From assembly GCA_019745005.1 (NCBI GenBank), contig JAIETO010000240.1, positions 1-57,196 of the forward strand: 57,196 nucleotides of DNA, given 5' to 3'. Source of the stretch: Burkholderiaceae bacterium. GTDB taxonomy: Bacteria > Pseudomonadota > Gammaproteobacteria > Burkholderiales > Burkholderiaceae_D. Of the stretch, positions 29,202 to 39,716 are shown one piece after another. Within the stretch, counting starts at the first letter, position 1; each line of letters opens with the position of its first letter. The position numbers and the translations under genes are program-made. The notes below the pieces were generated by a model. It was not told the origin of the DNA. It worked only from the letters and a program-made list of their open reading frames with translations, and searched no databases.

Positions 29202-29582
29202 TTAATTTTTAATTTTCCGGAAGCTCGCATAGTGATCTTCCGTGTAATAGAACTCATCAGTCAGCTTTGGTTCACCACCGGCGATTATTCGGCGCGCCCC
29301 GCGGTTTCGCGCTCTCGGTGTTTTAACCGTATATTCCCTGTAATAACCACGTTTTTGCTGCGGTAACACACGCTCATAATTGCCAAAGACCGAACCGTCT
29401 TTTTCGTAGGGAAAAGGTCCGCCTTTTTTAATGTTGGCAAGCGTGCTTTGTGCTTCTTTTGGTAAATCGTCTACAGAAACAGTTCGAATTGGAGTTGCTT
29501 CGTAGGCAAGCGCGAGCGATGCTAAAGACGAAAAAACCAGCGAAATAGATATTTTTTTTATTGCGCTGACAAAACTATTCAT
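29202..29582 (-). CDS. Secreted guanyl-specific ribonuclease (barnase/RNase Sa-like)
   Basis: ATG at 29582; an in-frame TTG four codons upstream is less likely. The 126-residue protein has a signal peptide (to about residue 26, ASLALA) and the microbial RNase core: FGNYERVLP, YYREYTV with the catalytic base E83, RGARRII with R97/R98, and YTEDHYASF with the catalytic acid H117. All residues needed for guanine-specific cleavage are present. The product should be exported to the periplasm or outside. The barstar-like inhibitor gene follows. Confidence 0.88.
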   Translation of the reverse strand: MNSFVSAIKKISISLVFSSLASLALAYEATPIRTVSVDDLPKEAQSTLANIKKGGPFPYEKDGSVFGNYERVLPQQKRGYYREYTVKTPRARNRGARRIIAGGEPKLTDEFYYTEDHYASFRKIKN

Positions 29583-29765
29583 ACACTTCAACAATGAATT
29601 AAGCAGTCGGAAGTCGCTAGGGTAACGGTTTGTCGGGAACGAATCAACTTTTCATGTTGTTATAGCAATTTTGTTTGAGCAAGAACGGCTTGTTTTTTCC
29701 TCAAGTGCCGCTATTTCATTGAAAATGAGACGACCTCACTAGCATTTCATTACTTCGCTTAATTT

Positions 29766-30959
29766 TTAAATAAACCAGCTATTTTCTTTTTCTTTACGAA
29801 AAAAATCACAGACTTCTTGACGTTTTTTTTGCGTATCGCCGCGTCCTAAGGCGATAAGCTCTTTTGTAAAACTGGCTTCAAACAATAAGTAGGAGGCTAA
29901 AGCAGATCCGCGTGCTTCGGTCGCTCCAATACCGCCCAACATTGTTCTGACAGGTAGCGGTAGACTTTGAATATGGCGACTTGCAATGGTGTCCAAACGT
30001 TCTGTGGGCGCAATAACAAGAATATCAACAGGAATCAACGACGATGCTTTTTGCACTTCTGGCGGCATCATAGAAATCGTTTTGTTGATGCGCATTAAGC
30101 GTTCGATGTCTACCGCCAAGCTATCTAAGAAAATACTCGACATGGCATGACCAGCGATTTGCGCCAAACTCGGATACTGCGCATGCTCTGTACTTTGATT
30201 TGGTGGCTCTGATAGTCGTCCCGCACCAATAATCATGACGCGCTTCGCACCCAAATGAATCGCTGGCGAGATTGGCGCTAGCTGACGCATTGAGCCGTCA
30301 CCGCAATACTCCATGCGCCCGCCCCAGTTCAAGGGAACGGAAGGAAAAATAAAAGGAATAGCGGCAGACGCCATCAGGTGTTGCACGGTAATAAAGTCAC
30401 GCTGGGAGAGACGTTGGCTGCGTACCCAAGGAACAATATCTGCCAATGTTTGGTAAAACGTCAGATGCTGTCCCGCTGTGTAGGATGATGCGGTTACGGC
30501 GAGGGCACGTAACGACCCGTTAGCTAATGCTTGATCGAGACGATTAAGATCAAGCATGCGCGTTAGCAGGCCTTCCAAGGGCGAGTTGTCCAACAAGGAA
30601 GCTGGCGGGGCTTTGCGCCATTTGTTCAAGAGCCAACCAAACGACATAATCGAAAGCCAGCGTGCACCAGAGCGAATGACACCTAAGGAATCGGCACGAT
30701 ACACCTGAGCAACTTCAAAGTTTTCCCATACCTGTAGCATGGTGGAAACTGACTCTCTGAAATCATCTGCACGAGATGCTAAGGCGGTTGCATTAATTGC
30801 ACCCGCCGAGGTACCACAGATAATGCCAAATGGATTATCTTTTGGGTCCCAACCCTCCTCCCGCAAGATATTTGAAATTTCATCCAAAACACCCGCTTGG
30901 TAGGCGGCACGTGCACCGCCCCCAGTCATGATCAAGCCAGTGTCAGAATTATTAATCAT
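29766..30959 (-). CDS. Patatin-like phospholipase
   Basis: The 397-residue protein has the patatin catalytic dyad. GGGARAAYQAG (13-23) is the oxyanion loop, GTSAG (49-53) holds nucleophile S51, and CGDGSMRQLAP has the dyad Asp D221. Members hydrolyse acyl esters of phospholipids. Its start overlaps the SDR stop by one base (TAATG), so the two are translationally coupled, which suggests a shared lipid or fatty-acid function. There is no signal peptide. Confidence 0.9.
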   Translation of the reverse strand: MINNSDTGLIMTGGGARAAYQAGVLDEISNILREEGWDPKDNPFGIICGTSAGAINATALASRADDFRESVSTMLQVWENFEVAQVYRADSLGVIRSGARWLSIMSFGWLLNKWRKAPPASLLDNSPLEGLLTRMLDLNRLDQALANGSLRALAVTASSYTAGQHLTFYQTLADIVPWVRSQRLSQRDFITVQHLMASAAIPFIFPSVPLNWGGRMEYCGDGSMRQLAPISPAIHLGAKRVMIIGAGRLSEPPNQSTEHAQYPSLAQIAGHAMSSIFLDSLAVDIERLMRINKTISMMPPEVQKASSLIPVDILVIAPTERLDTIASRHIQSLPLPVRTMLGGIGATEARGSALASYLLFEASFTKELIALGRGDTQKKRQEVCDFFRKEKENSWFI

Positions 30960-31717
30960 TATTTTGGCTGCATACGAATTGCGCCATCCAAGCGAATAGT
31001 CTCGCCGTTTAGCATGACATTTTCAATAATGGTTTTCGCCAAGTGGGCATACTCATCTGGCTTACCTAGGCGCGGTGGAAATGGCACCATTTTACCCAGC
31101 GCATCTTGCACCTCTTGCGGCATTCCAAGCAACATCGGTGTTTCAAAAATACCCGGTGCGATGGTCATGACACGAATGCCGTTACGCGACAAATCACGCG
31201 CCATGGGCAGCGTTAAACCAGCGACGGCGGCCTTAGAGGATGCATAAGCAACTTGTCCCATTTGTCCGTCAAACGCTGCGACTGATGCCGTGTTGATGAT
31301 GATCCCACGCTCGCCCTGCTCAGTAGCGGCGGATTTACTCATAGCGTCAGCCGCAAGACGTGACATATTGAACGTACCAATCAAATTAATGTTCACAACC
31401 CGCTTAAAAACATCAAGCGAGTGCGGGCCATCTTTACCAATTGTTTTTACGGCCGGTGCGACGCCAGCACAATTAATCAAGCCGCGCAATGTACCCAGGC
31501 TTTGTGCAGTTTCGACCACGAGCTGCCCGTCAGCTTCCGATGTGACATCACAACGAACGAACTTGCCGTTCAGCTCGCGCGCTAAAGCTTCACCTGCTTC
31601 GACTTGTACATCTGCCAAAACCACAATGCCGCCGTTAGCAGCAATCATGCGCGCGCTCGCTGCGCCTAAACCAGAAGCGCCACCCGTGATAATAAAAACC
31701 GATTGTTGAATCTGCAT
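30959..31717 (-). CDS. Short-chain dehydrogenase, 3-hydroxyacyl-CoA dehydrogenase type 2-like
   Basis: The 252-residue Rossmann protein has TGGASGLG (11-18), NCAG at 82-85, catalytic S145 and YASSK (Y158, K162). The long FDGQMGQVAYASSKAAVAGLTLPMARDL stretch, FETPMLLGMP and the MQIQQSVFIITGG opening resemble the human HSD10-like group that oxidises 3-hydroxyacyl-CoA or 2-methyl-3-hydroxybutyryl-CoA. It forms a coupled pair with the patatin gene. Confidence 0.88.
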   Translation of the reverse strand: MQIQQSVFIITGGASGLGAASARMIAANGGIVVLADVQVEAGEALARELNGKFVRCDVTSEADGQLVVETAQSLGTLRGLINCAGVAPAVKTIGKDGPHSLDVFKRVVNINLIGTFNMSRLAADAMSKSAATEQGERGIIINTASVAAFDGQMGQVAYASSKAAVAGLTLPMARDLSRNGIRVMTIAPGIFETPMLLGMPQEVQDALGKMVPFPPRLGKPDEYAHLAKTIIENVMLNGETIRLDGAIRMQPK

Positions 31718-31748
31718 AATTCGTCCCCTTAAATTTTTTTTATTAAAT

Positions 31749-31880
31749 GAAGCTCTGATTAAGTTACTGCGCGACCAAATTTTGTACCTGCGACTCCGGC
31801 TACCGTGCTCGCTGTACTCTCGTACAGGTGCGCTTCTCGATCCAAACTTTGGCCGCTCGCTACACTTAATCAGAACTTCC
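31749..31880 (+). repeat. MITE-like element (family 2), copy A
   Basis: 132 bp bounded by 15-bp terminal inverted repeats GAAGCTCTGATTAAG (left) and CTTAATCAGAACTTC (right), matching at 14 of 15 positions. Interior has CTACCGTGCTCGC and a short internal inverted repeat. It has no reading frame of note and no transposase. Homologous copies lie at 26138-26283 (inverted) and 55208-55363. It sits between the SDR gene and hppA. Confidence 0.82.
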
Positions 31881-32044
31881 TAAATTTATTCGATGCCTCG
31901 GAATAATTCGTCTGATTTTTCATCCATGGCAAAGAACTTCGTGCTAACTTGCCGCTGCGCGTCGCGATTCGCCTCTTTGCGTCGAGACCTTACTCTTTTC
32001 TTTAAAAATCAAAGAACCTATTTTAGACATGTTAATGAATCTCA

Positions 32045-32083
32045 AAAAGTAAAAAAGCGATTTGCATCGCTTTTTTACTTTTA
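32045..32083 (-). terminator. Terminator of hppA
   Basis: Long stem AGTAAAAAAGCGAT / ATCGCTTTTTTACT with a 4-nt loop, 20 bp past the hppA stop; T-rich on the minus strand. Confidence 0.8.
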
Positions 32084-32100
32084 CAACCTATCATTTCAAA

Positions 32101-34299
32101 TCAATTTGAAACGGTGTGAGCATTGTGTGTGTCAGCTTGATTTTTGGTAAAAGTTAATACAGGTACAGCCAAAGTTTGCGCTGGCATACTCAGGGTTGCG
32201 ACCTGAACGATAGGCGTAACGCTCGCATGCGTGGCCTTTGGCGTTGAACTTGGAGCCGGATTTGGCAATAAAGGCACCAACAGCAATGCGACAATATTGA
32301 TAATCTTAATCAAAGGGTTGATTGCTGGCCCAGCCGTGTCTTTGTATGGGTCACCAACGGTATCGCCTGTAACGGCAGCTTTATGTGCTTCGGACCCTTT
32401 GCCACCGAAGTGACCATCTTCGATGTATTTTTTTGCATTGTCCCATGCGCCGCCTCCCGTGGTCATTGAGATCGCAACGAAAAGTCCAGTCACTATCGTG
32501 CCCATTAACAAGCCACCTAATGCTGCAGGCCCCAACAAGAGTCCCACCAAAATTGGCACAATCACTGGCAACAATGAAGGCACAATCATTTCCTTAATCG
32601 CGGACGCTGTTAACATATCCACAGCTTTATCGTATTCAGGTTTGCCGCTACCGTCCATGATGCCCTTAATCTCTTTGAATTGCCGTCTCACCTCGACTAC
32701 CACGGCACCAGCTGCGCGACCAACCGCCTCCATCGCCATAGCGCCAAACAAATAAGGAATCAAACCGCCAATAAACAAACCAACGATGACGCTAGGGTTA
32801 GACAAATCAAACGAGGTGCTTTTGCCAACAGCATCAAGCGCATGGGTGTAATCAGCAAACAGAACCAAAGCGGCCAAACCAGCAGAGCCAATCGCGTAAC
32901 CTTTTGTGACGGCTTTGGTTGTATTGCCCACTGCGTCGAGCGGATCAGTGATGGCGCGCACAGAAGCGGGCATTTCTGACATTTCTGCGATACCGCCTGC
33001 GTTATCGGTAATCGGACCATACGCATCGAGCGCAACGATAATGCCTGCCATTGAGAGCATCGATGTCGCTGCAATCGCAATGCCATAAAGGCCATTGAGG
33101 GAATAGGAAACCAAGATCGCCGCGCAAACAGCTAACACTGGGTAGGCAGTTGATTTCATCGAAACACCCAATCCCGCAATGATGTTGGTACCGTGCCCCG
33201 TCGTCGATGCCTCGGCGATGTGTTTAACAGGTTTAAAGTCTGTGCCCGTGTAGTACTCAGTGATGTACACCATCAAGCCAGTCAAAACAATTCCCACAAC
33301 AGCGGAACCCATTAACGGAATACGCAGTGGCTCGGGCATAAACTGCCAGGTAACGACTGCGAACCCAATCAAAGAAAGGCCAGCAGCCCACCATAAACCT
33401 GTGTACAGCGCCGACATGATTTTCTTGCCTGGTTTTGCCTTCACCATACTGCACCCAACGATGGACGCAATAATCGACACTGCACCCAACAACAGAGGAT
33501 AAATGATCGCTTCGGTAGTCGCGTTTGTGACGACTAAAGCGCCCAAAAGCATTGTGGCGATTAAGGTAACCACGTACGTTTCAAACAAATCTGCCGCCAT
33601 GCCTGCGCAATCGCCCACGTTATCGCCCACGTTATCGGCGATCACTGCAGGGTTGCGTGGATCATCTTCAGGAATACCCGCTTCAACTTTACCGACAAGG
33701 TCAGCACCCACGTCAGCACCCTTGGTAAAAATACCGCCGCCAAGACGCGCAAAGATCGAAATTAGAGAAGCGCCGAATGCCAAGCCAATGAGTGGCTTAA
33801 TCACGCCGTGGTCAGACACTGCTTGACCAACGCCGTGCGGCGTGGACGACGATAGCACCCAATAGAAAAGCGTCACGCCGAGTAGACCTAAACCAACCAC
33901 CAACATGCCGGTAATAGCACCGCCTTTAAACGCAACGTCCAACGCTTGATTCATGCCTTTGGTTGCCGCTTGCGCGGTTCTTACATTCGCGCGCACTGAA
34001 ACGTTCATACCAATAAAGCCGCAGGCCGCTGATAACACGGCACCAATGAGAAAACCGATTGCGGTACGCAAACCCAGATCAGGAACAGCAGCAATTGCCA
34101 CGAACAGGATCACGCCAACAATCGCGATTGTGCGATATTGACGCGCTAAGTAGGCGGCAGCGCCGACTTGAATCGCCATGGCGATTTCCTGCATGCGTGC
34201 GTTACCCGCATCTTGTTTCAAAATCCAACTGCGCGAGACCATGCCATAAATCACGGCAACGACACCACATGCGACAATAAACCAAAGACTTGCTGCCAT
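32101..34299 (-). CDS. hppA: Membrane-bound proton-translocating pyrophosphatase
   Basis: The start is the ATG at 34299 after GGAGGAGTC, not the longer upstream reading. The 732-residue multi-span protein uses pyrophosphate hydrolysis to pump ions. PPi-site motifs are [20 protein letters not shown] (211-230). [17 protein letters not shown] has Lys at 462, the residue that marks K+-independent H+-pumping enzymes (Ala in K+-dependent ones). The last 50 residues (PAPSS... onwards) are a Pro/Thr/Ala-rich tail that most homologues lack. Confidence 0.93.
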   Translation of the reverse strand: MAASLWFIVACGVVAVIYGMVSRSWILKQDAGNARMQEIAMAIQVGAAAYLARQYRTIAIVGVILFVAIAAVPDLGLRTAIGFLIGAVLSAACGFIGMNVSVRANVRTAQAATKGMNQALDVAFKGGAITGMLVVGLGLLGVTLFYWVLSSSTPHGVGQAVSDHGVIKPLIGLAFGASLISIFARLGGGIFTKGADVGADLVGKVEAGIPEDDPRNPAVIADNVGDNVGDCAGMAADLFETYVVTLIATMLLGALVVTNATTEAIIYPLLLGAVSIIASIVGCSMVKAKPGKKIMSALYTGLWWAAGLSLIGFAVVTWQFMPEPLRIPLMGSAVVGIVLTGLMVYITEYYTGTDFKPVKHIAEASTTGHGTNIIAGLGVSMKSTAYPVLAVCAAILVSYSLNGLYGIAIAATSMLSMAGIIVALDAYGPITDNAGGIAEMSEMPASVRAITDPLDAVGNTTKAVTKGYAIGSAGLAALVLFADYTHALDAVGKSTSFDLSNPSVIVGLFIGGLIPYLFGAMAMEAVGRAAGAVVVEVRRQFKEIKGIMDGSGKPEYDKAVDMLTASAIKEMIVPSLLPVIVPILVGLLLGPAALGGLLMGTIVTGLFVAISMTTGGGAWDNAKKYIEDGHFGGKGSEAHKAAVTGDTVGDPYKDTAGPAINPLIKIINIVALLLVPLLPNPAPSSTPKATHASVTPIVQVATLSMPAQTLAVPVLTFTKNQADTHNAHTVSN

Positions 34300-34477
34300 A
34301 TTGACTCCTCCGATTGTTATAAATATTTTAAACAGACACTGCTCAAGGTACGACGAAAAAACACCGACAGAACCGACAAAATAAAAAAACAAACTTTCGC
34401 TTCAAGGTTGGTACAGCCAACTTTTTAAGGTCCCAAATCCATTCAAATCAATATTGAAGAATCCATATTTGTGGCAA

Positions 34478-34504
34478 AAAAAAGCGGACATGAAGTCCGC
34501 TTTT
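34478..34504 (-). terminator. Terminator of adk
   Basis: Stem AAAAGCGGAC / GTCCGCTTTT with an ATGAA loop, directly after the adk stop codon; followed by seven to eight T on the minus strand. Confidence 0.88.
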
Positions 34505-35491
<987 letters not shown>

Positions 35492-36241
35492 TTAGCTAAA
35501 CAGCGCCTGCACACGGCGTAGGTCGTCAAGTGTATCGACCCCAGCCGCAGGGCTCATTGCCGTCACATAAACGGCAATACGGTAGCCGTGCCACAAGACA
35601 CGCAGTTGTTCTAATGCTTCGATCTGCTCTAATGGCGAAATCGCTAACTGCGGGAAACCTTGCAGAAACGCGTTTTGGTACGCGTACAAACCAATATGCC
35701 GCAAAGGGAAATAAGCCTGCGGCAAACTTAAAGGTTGTTGCATGAATGCATCACGTGGCCAAGGAATCGCCGCGCGAGAAAAATAAATCGCACTAGAACT
35801 TTTGTCCAACACGACTTTTACTACATTGGGGTTGAGTAAATCGTCGATCTGCGTGATTGCATGGGCGGCGGTCGCCATCGGCTTTTCCGCACTCACTAGC
35901 GCGGCAGTTGCGGCGATCAGCACTGGATCAATCAGCGGCTCATCACCTTGTACATTCAAAACGACCGCATCGGGCGCAAGCTGCAACTGTGCGGCGACCT
36001 CTGCGATTCTGTCCGTACCTGATTGGTGGTCGCTGCGCGTCATGCACACGTCCACGCCATGCCGCTGGCAAGCTGCGGCGATGTCCTGATGATCGGTTGC
36101 CACAATGACGCGCTGTGCACCCGACATTTGGGCACGCTCCGCGGTGCGCACCACCATGGGCTTACCACCCAAGTCCGCTAAGGGCTTGTTGGGTAAGCGG
36201 GTCGACGCTAGCCGTGCCGGAATAATGACGGTAAAACTCAT
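35492..36241 (-). CDS. kdsB: 3-deoxy-manno-octulosonate cytidylyltransferase KdsB
   Basis: ATG at 36241 is chosen over an in-frame TTG six codons earlier. The 249-residue enzyme makes CMP-Kdo for lipid A-core synthesis. It opens with [28 protein letters not shown] and has VNVQGDEP and a conserved Asp near [10 protein letters not shown], as expected of the family. It is the third gene of the lpxK-trm112-kdsB cluster, 10 bp after trm112. Confidence 0.95.
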   Translation of the reverse strand: MSFTVIIPARLASTRLPNKPLADLGGKPMVVRTAERAQMSGAQRVIVATDHQDIAAACQRHGVDVCMTRSDHQSGTDRIAEVAAQLQLAPDAVVLNVQGDEPLIDPVLIAATAALVSAEKPMATAAHAITQIDDLLNPNVVKVVLDKSSSAIYFSRAAIPWPRDAFMQQPLSLPQAYFPLRHIGLYAYQNAFLQGFPQLAISPLEQIEALEQLRVLWHGYRIAVYVTAMSPAAGVDTLDDLRRVQALFS

Positions 36242-36251
36242 CTGAGCTACT

Positions 36252-36434
36252 TCAATCAACGCCTGTATTGGCCGTTAAACTGCGCGCCTGTTCCGCCCAC
36301 ATGATAGGAATGCCATCACGAATCGGGTAGGCCAATTTATCGGCATTACAGATCAATTCTTGTGCTTCTTTGTCGTACACCAATGGGCTTTTGCACAGCG
36401 GGCAAACCAGCACATCAAGCAGTCGTGCTTCCAT
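36252..36434 (-). CDS. Trm112/YcaR-family small protein
   Basis: The 60-residue protein matches the Trm112/UPF0434 family: [16 protein letters not shown] with the CxxC, LICN, and [13 protein letters not shown]. Homologues lie between lpxK and kdsB in many proteobacteria. GGAGAG precedes the ATG at 36434, and the gene overlaps the lpxK end by 20 bp. In eukaryotes the family activates methyltransferases; the bacterial role is uncertain. Confidence 0.9.
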   Translation of the reverse strand: MEARLLDVLVCPLCKSPLVYDKEAQELICNADKLAYPIRDGIPIMWAEQARSLTANTGVD

Positions 36435-37458
36435 GTTCTCTCTCCACTTTTTTGTTCATTAATTTCGCCAAAACACGGGCAAAAAAATCACTTTCAAGCT
36501 GCGCCTCAACAGGAATGACCCATACCCTCGCATCATTCTTCAGCGCATCAATTTGCGCACATTTTACTGCATCCTTTTCTGTCATCAGGATCAGGTCGGC
36601 TTCCACATCGTCGAAACTGTGCGTCGAAAATTCGTGATGATCATCCAACGCCAGCGCCGTGAATTGCAGGCCTTCATTGCGCAGACTTGTAAAAAAACGT
36701 TCTGGATTCCCCATGCCAGCAACGGCAAGAATACGCTGACCTTGCATTAAATGGGTCGGCATCGTCTTTTCTGGCGCGCGCAATGAATACGGCGCCTTTA
36801 ATTGCAATTGCATGCGAATTGCATCATCCGCGACGCCAGAGGGAACAAAATTGCTGCCCGCATTGAGCACCGTGAAATCACGTCTGCGCAGCGCCGTCTC
36901 ACGCAATGGCCCCGCAGGGAGCGTCCATCCATTGCCGACACCACGCTGGTCAAACAAAACAATTTCGATATCCCTTTGCAGCGCGTAATGCTGCAAACCA
37001 TCGTCGGAGATCACCACATTCACTTGCGGGTGGCGCGCCAACAATGCCTGCGCGGCAGCCACGCGATCACGTCCGACAAACACGGGGCTGGCGGTTTTCG
37101 TTGCGATAAGCAATGGCTCATCCCCCACCTCAATCGCCAAGGCCTCTGGCGTCACTTCCAGCACCTGCTCTGCCGCCCCATAGCCCCTTGAAATGACGCC
37201 AGGCTGCCAGCCTGATTGACGAAGTTGCTGTGCAAGCCAAATAACGAGCGGGGTTTTTCCCGTTCCACCCACAAAAATGTTGCCCACGATGATGACGGGG
37301 ACAGGCAAGCAAGTCGATCGTTTATAGCCCATCAAAAATAGGGCAAAGCGCAAATTGACGAGGATCTTGAATAGGGCAGCTGAGGGCCACATGCATCGGG
37401 CGAACCAGCCGCGTCGCATCCATGCACGCATTAAGAATGATTCGAACTTTGCGCGCAA
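36415..37458 (-). CDS. lpxK: Tetraacyldisaccharide 4'-kinase LpxK
   Basis: The 347-residue inner-membrane enzyme phosphorylates the 4' position of lipid A disaccharide. One N-terminal hydrophobic helix (about 24-45) is followed by [13 protein letters not shown] (Walker A, 58-70). The start is TTG at 37458, after TGAGGATTAG; the N-terminus [13 protein letters not shown] agrees with betaproteobacterial LpxK, which supports this start. It is separated from exbD by a 350-bp spacer holding a repeat element. Confidence 0.93.
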   Translation of the reverse strand: MRAKFESFLMRAWMRRGWFARCMWPSAALFKILVNLRFALFLMGYKRSTCLPVPVIIVGNIFVGGTGKTPLVIWLAQQLRQSGWQPGVISRGYGAAEQVLEVTPEALAIEVGDEPLLIATKTASPVFVGRDRVAAAQALLARHPQVNVVISDDGLQHYALQRDIEIVLFDQRGVGNGWTLPAGPLRETALRRRDFTVLNAGSNFVPSGVADDAIRMQLQLKAPYSLRAPEKTMPTHLMQGQRILAVAGMGNPERFFTSLRNEGLQFTALALDDHHEFSTHSFDDVEADLILMTEKDAVKCAQIDALKNDARVWVIPVEAQLESDFFARVLAKLMNKKVEREHGSTTA

Positions 37459-37484
37459 ACTAATCCTCAGATCTCTAAAAATTA

Positions 37485-37702
37485 AGCTATGTTCAGATTG
37501 AATGTTGATAAAACTAAAGAATCACATTGCGAAAAAAACAAACCTCTCAACACAGAGACACAGAGAAAAAACTAAGACAAATAAGAATGGGGTTTTGCTT
37601 TTCTACGTGACTCTTTCATAAAGCCCTGCTTAACCTCTGCGTTTTATGGTTTTGATCTTTTTTCTATCAATAAATTTCATCAAAACAAAATTCGAACAAA
37701 GC
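37485..37702. repeat. Imperfect palindromic repeat (family 3), copy 1
   Basis: About 218 bp in the lpxK-exbD spacer. It begins GCTATGTTCAGATTGAATG, continues with GATAAAACTAAAG and ACCTCTCAACACAGAGACAC, and ends with TTCATCAAAACAAAATTCGAACAAAGC. The right half aligns with the right half of copy 2 (47525-47720) but has decayed, so the inverted symmetry is poorer. No reading frame or transposase. It leaves no clear gene between lpxK and exbD. Confidence 0.7.
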
Positions 37703-37808
37703 GAAAATCACATATACTGGCAAGAGTACGTCATTTTTTATCACCGATCTGCCCGCTGATTATGCGCATTAAGCCACAAAAAAGACATACTCTCGCTTTT
37801 TTACAAAA

Positions 37809-38258
37809 TTACTTGGACTTGCCTGAGCCTTGCGCGGCAAAAGTCACCTTGGCCAGCCCGGCAATGCGGGCGGCTTCTAGCACATCAATGACAGATTGGT
37901 GTGTCGCCGCCCGATCCGCATTGATGATCACGACTGGGTCTAATTGCGCCCCGCCCTTCGCTGCTTCTAAGGCACCAGCGGCTTGTTTTAAATCGTTTGC
38001 CAAGGTGTTGGTGTCAAGAAAACTGATCGGCTGATTATTGATCTTGTAGCGACCTTGCGCATCAATGCCAATCTCGATTTGGTTCGGCTTGTCTTGCGCT
38101 TTTTCCGCATCCGCTGTGGGCAGCGTAATTTGCAACTCGGTGAACCTGCTGTAGGTGGTCGTGACCATTAAGAAAATCAAAATCACCAACAGCACGTCAA
38201 TAAACGGAATTAAGTTGATCTCGGGATCTTCGCGCCCCTGTCCTTTGCGAAAATTCAT
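37809..38258 (-). CDS. exbD: ExbD/TolR-family biopolymer transport protein
   Basis: The 149-residue protein has one N-terminal membrane helix (about 17-37, INLIPFIDVLLVILIFLMV) with the channel-facing Asp (D21) conserved in ExbD/TolR/MotB. A periplasmic domain follows. It works with the MotA/TolQ/ExbB homologue upstream to couple proton flow to an outer-membrane machine. Its ATG at 38258 lies against the exbB stop (TAAGATG). Confidence 0.9.
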   Translation of the reverse strand: MNFRKGQGREDPEINLIPFIDVLLVILIFLMVTTTYSRFTELQITLPTADAEKAQDKPNQIEIGIDAQGRYKINNQPISFLDTNTLANDLKQAAGALEAAKGGAQLDPVVIINADRAATHQSVIDVLEAARIAGLAKVTFAAQGSGKSK

Positions 38259-38259
38259 C

Positions 38260-38865
38260 TTATTTTCTCGCGTTATGGACGGTATCAACGAATTTGACCG
38301 CTTGCTGCTCCATATCAACCACCAAACTATCAACCAAGGCGCGGAAATGGCGGTAAAAAATCAGGGCAGGCATCGCAATTAACAGGCCAAAACCCGTGTT
38401 ATACAGTGCCACGGAAATACCGTGCGCCAACTGGGCTGGGTTCGCACCCGAGGCATTTTGCGAGCCAAAAATTTCGATCATCCCGACGACGGTGCCAAAC
38501 AGCCCCATCAATGGCGCCAAAGACGCGATCGTGCCGAGCGTCGTCAAGAAGCGCTCCAACTCATGTGCGACTGCGCTGCCCGCCTCTTCAATTGATTCTT
38601 TCATGACTTCGCGTGGCGCATTCACATTGCGCAACCCAGCTGCCAACACGCGCCCAAGTGGGGAATTGCTCGCCAATTGATCAATCACTTCTTGCTTCAC
38701 CTTGCCAGCGTGGTACACGCGTATGACTTCCGCAAGCAAGGTCTTTGGCAAAATCCGCTCACGCCTTAAAGATAATGTCCGTTCGATGATGAGAGTTAAA
38801 GCAACTACGGATGCAACTAACAAAAGGTAAATCGGCCAACCTGCGGCTTGAATAATGGCTAACAA
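38260..38865 (-). CDS. exbB: MotA/TolQ/ExbB-family proton channel protein
   Basis: The 201-residue protein has three membrane helices: about 8-28, 108-130 and 150-170. The conserved stretch LTTLGTIASLAPLMGLFGTVVGM is characteristic of ExbB/TolQ. The start is TTG at 38865, preceded by AAGGAGT at a good distance. The pair exbB-exbD before lpxK is conserved in Burkholderiales and may belong to a TonB or lipid-asymmetry system. Confidence 0.9.
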   Translation of the reverse strand: MLAIIQAAGWPIYLLLVASVVALTLIIERTLSLRRERILPKTLLAEVIRVYHAGKVKQEVIDQLASNSPLGRVLAAGLRNVNAPREVMKESIEEAGSAVAHELERFLTTLGTIASLAPLMGLFGTVVGMIEIFGSQNASGANPAQLAHGISVALYNTGFGLLIAMPALIFYRHFRALVDSLVVDMEQQAVKFVDTVHNARK

Positions 38866-39716
38866 ATGACACTCCTTAAAAACCTTAAAGTCTTGAAATC
38901 ACTAAAACTGGGGATGTGCGCAAAATTGCGTTGGCTAGGCGAAGCAACAACGCCAAGGTTAGTTTTGCGACATTCCTAAAATTCAGTCAACGCAGCAATG
39001 TAGCCTGTTGTGTTCTGTCGGGCAAGTCAATGCGGGCAGTTTTTAGCGAGTCAGCAAGAAAACTTGCTGGGTTCGACGGCAAAAGTAAAATTTTACCGAA
39101 TTGTGGACAACCAGCCGCACCCCAAGCGATGAGTCGAAAAAAAGCGACGCGCTTTTAGCATCAGACAGAAACCCGCAAAAACGCAAATCGGCTGCAAAGC
39201 CATAGCTGGCAACACTATTACCACGACAGCAATTTTGCGGCGCACAAATTTCCTTCAATGCAAGAAAAAAAAGTTTTGCACTGTTTTTGTGGATAACTTT
39301 GTGCAGAACCTGCTGCAAAGTGGGCAAGTCCTTGATTTTAAGCGGCAAAACTTCGCTGCAAGAAAAAACAGCAGGTTTTCCAATCCAAGCGAAACACGGC
39401 TGGTTTAGTTCTTCATGCAAATGTGTTCAATAGATACATCGCGTCAAACTTGGCAGCAAACACAAAACCCAGCTTTTTCCGGTCTTCTATACACATAATC
39501 TGTGGATAAGTTTGTGTACAAGGTACGTAAGCAAACGCAAAGTGCTTGATTTTAAAGAAGAAATTTTAAACTGCTTAGAAATAAAGCAAATAGAAACCCT
39601 TTAAAAATCAATCACTTAACAACGATGCTCTAGCAAATTTTGACACGCTCGCAGCTTGATGACATGCTGCGCCTTATCTCATCCCATTGTGGACAGCTTT
39701 TTACTCGGCAAGCCCC
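38866..39716. other. 850-bp gene-free spacer with DnaA-box-like repeats
   Basis: Divergent region between exbB and xseA. No reading frame looks real; a 125-codon minus-strand reading (39043-39420) has no Shine-Dalgarno and no family likeness. It has two perfect TGTGGATAA sites (39288-39296 and 39501-39509) and related TGTGGACAA (39102-39110), TGTGTACAA (39513-39521) and TGTGGACAG (39688-39696), all in one orientation, plus an AT-rich stretch at about 39536-39620. Such sites resemble DnaA boxes. Confidence 0.5.

Noticed and set aside
39043-39420. 125-codon minus-strand frame in the exbB-xseA spacer
   Set aside because: No Shine-Dalgarno, no recognised family, Cys- and Phe-rich composition, and it spans the DnaA-box-like sites; treated as chance.
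38866-39716. Chromosome replication origin
   Set aside because: dnaA, dnaN, rpmH and parAB are not here; sites are few and widely spaced. Kept only as a DnaA-box-like cluster.
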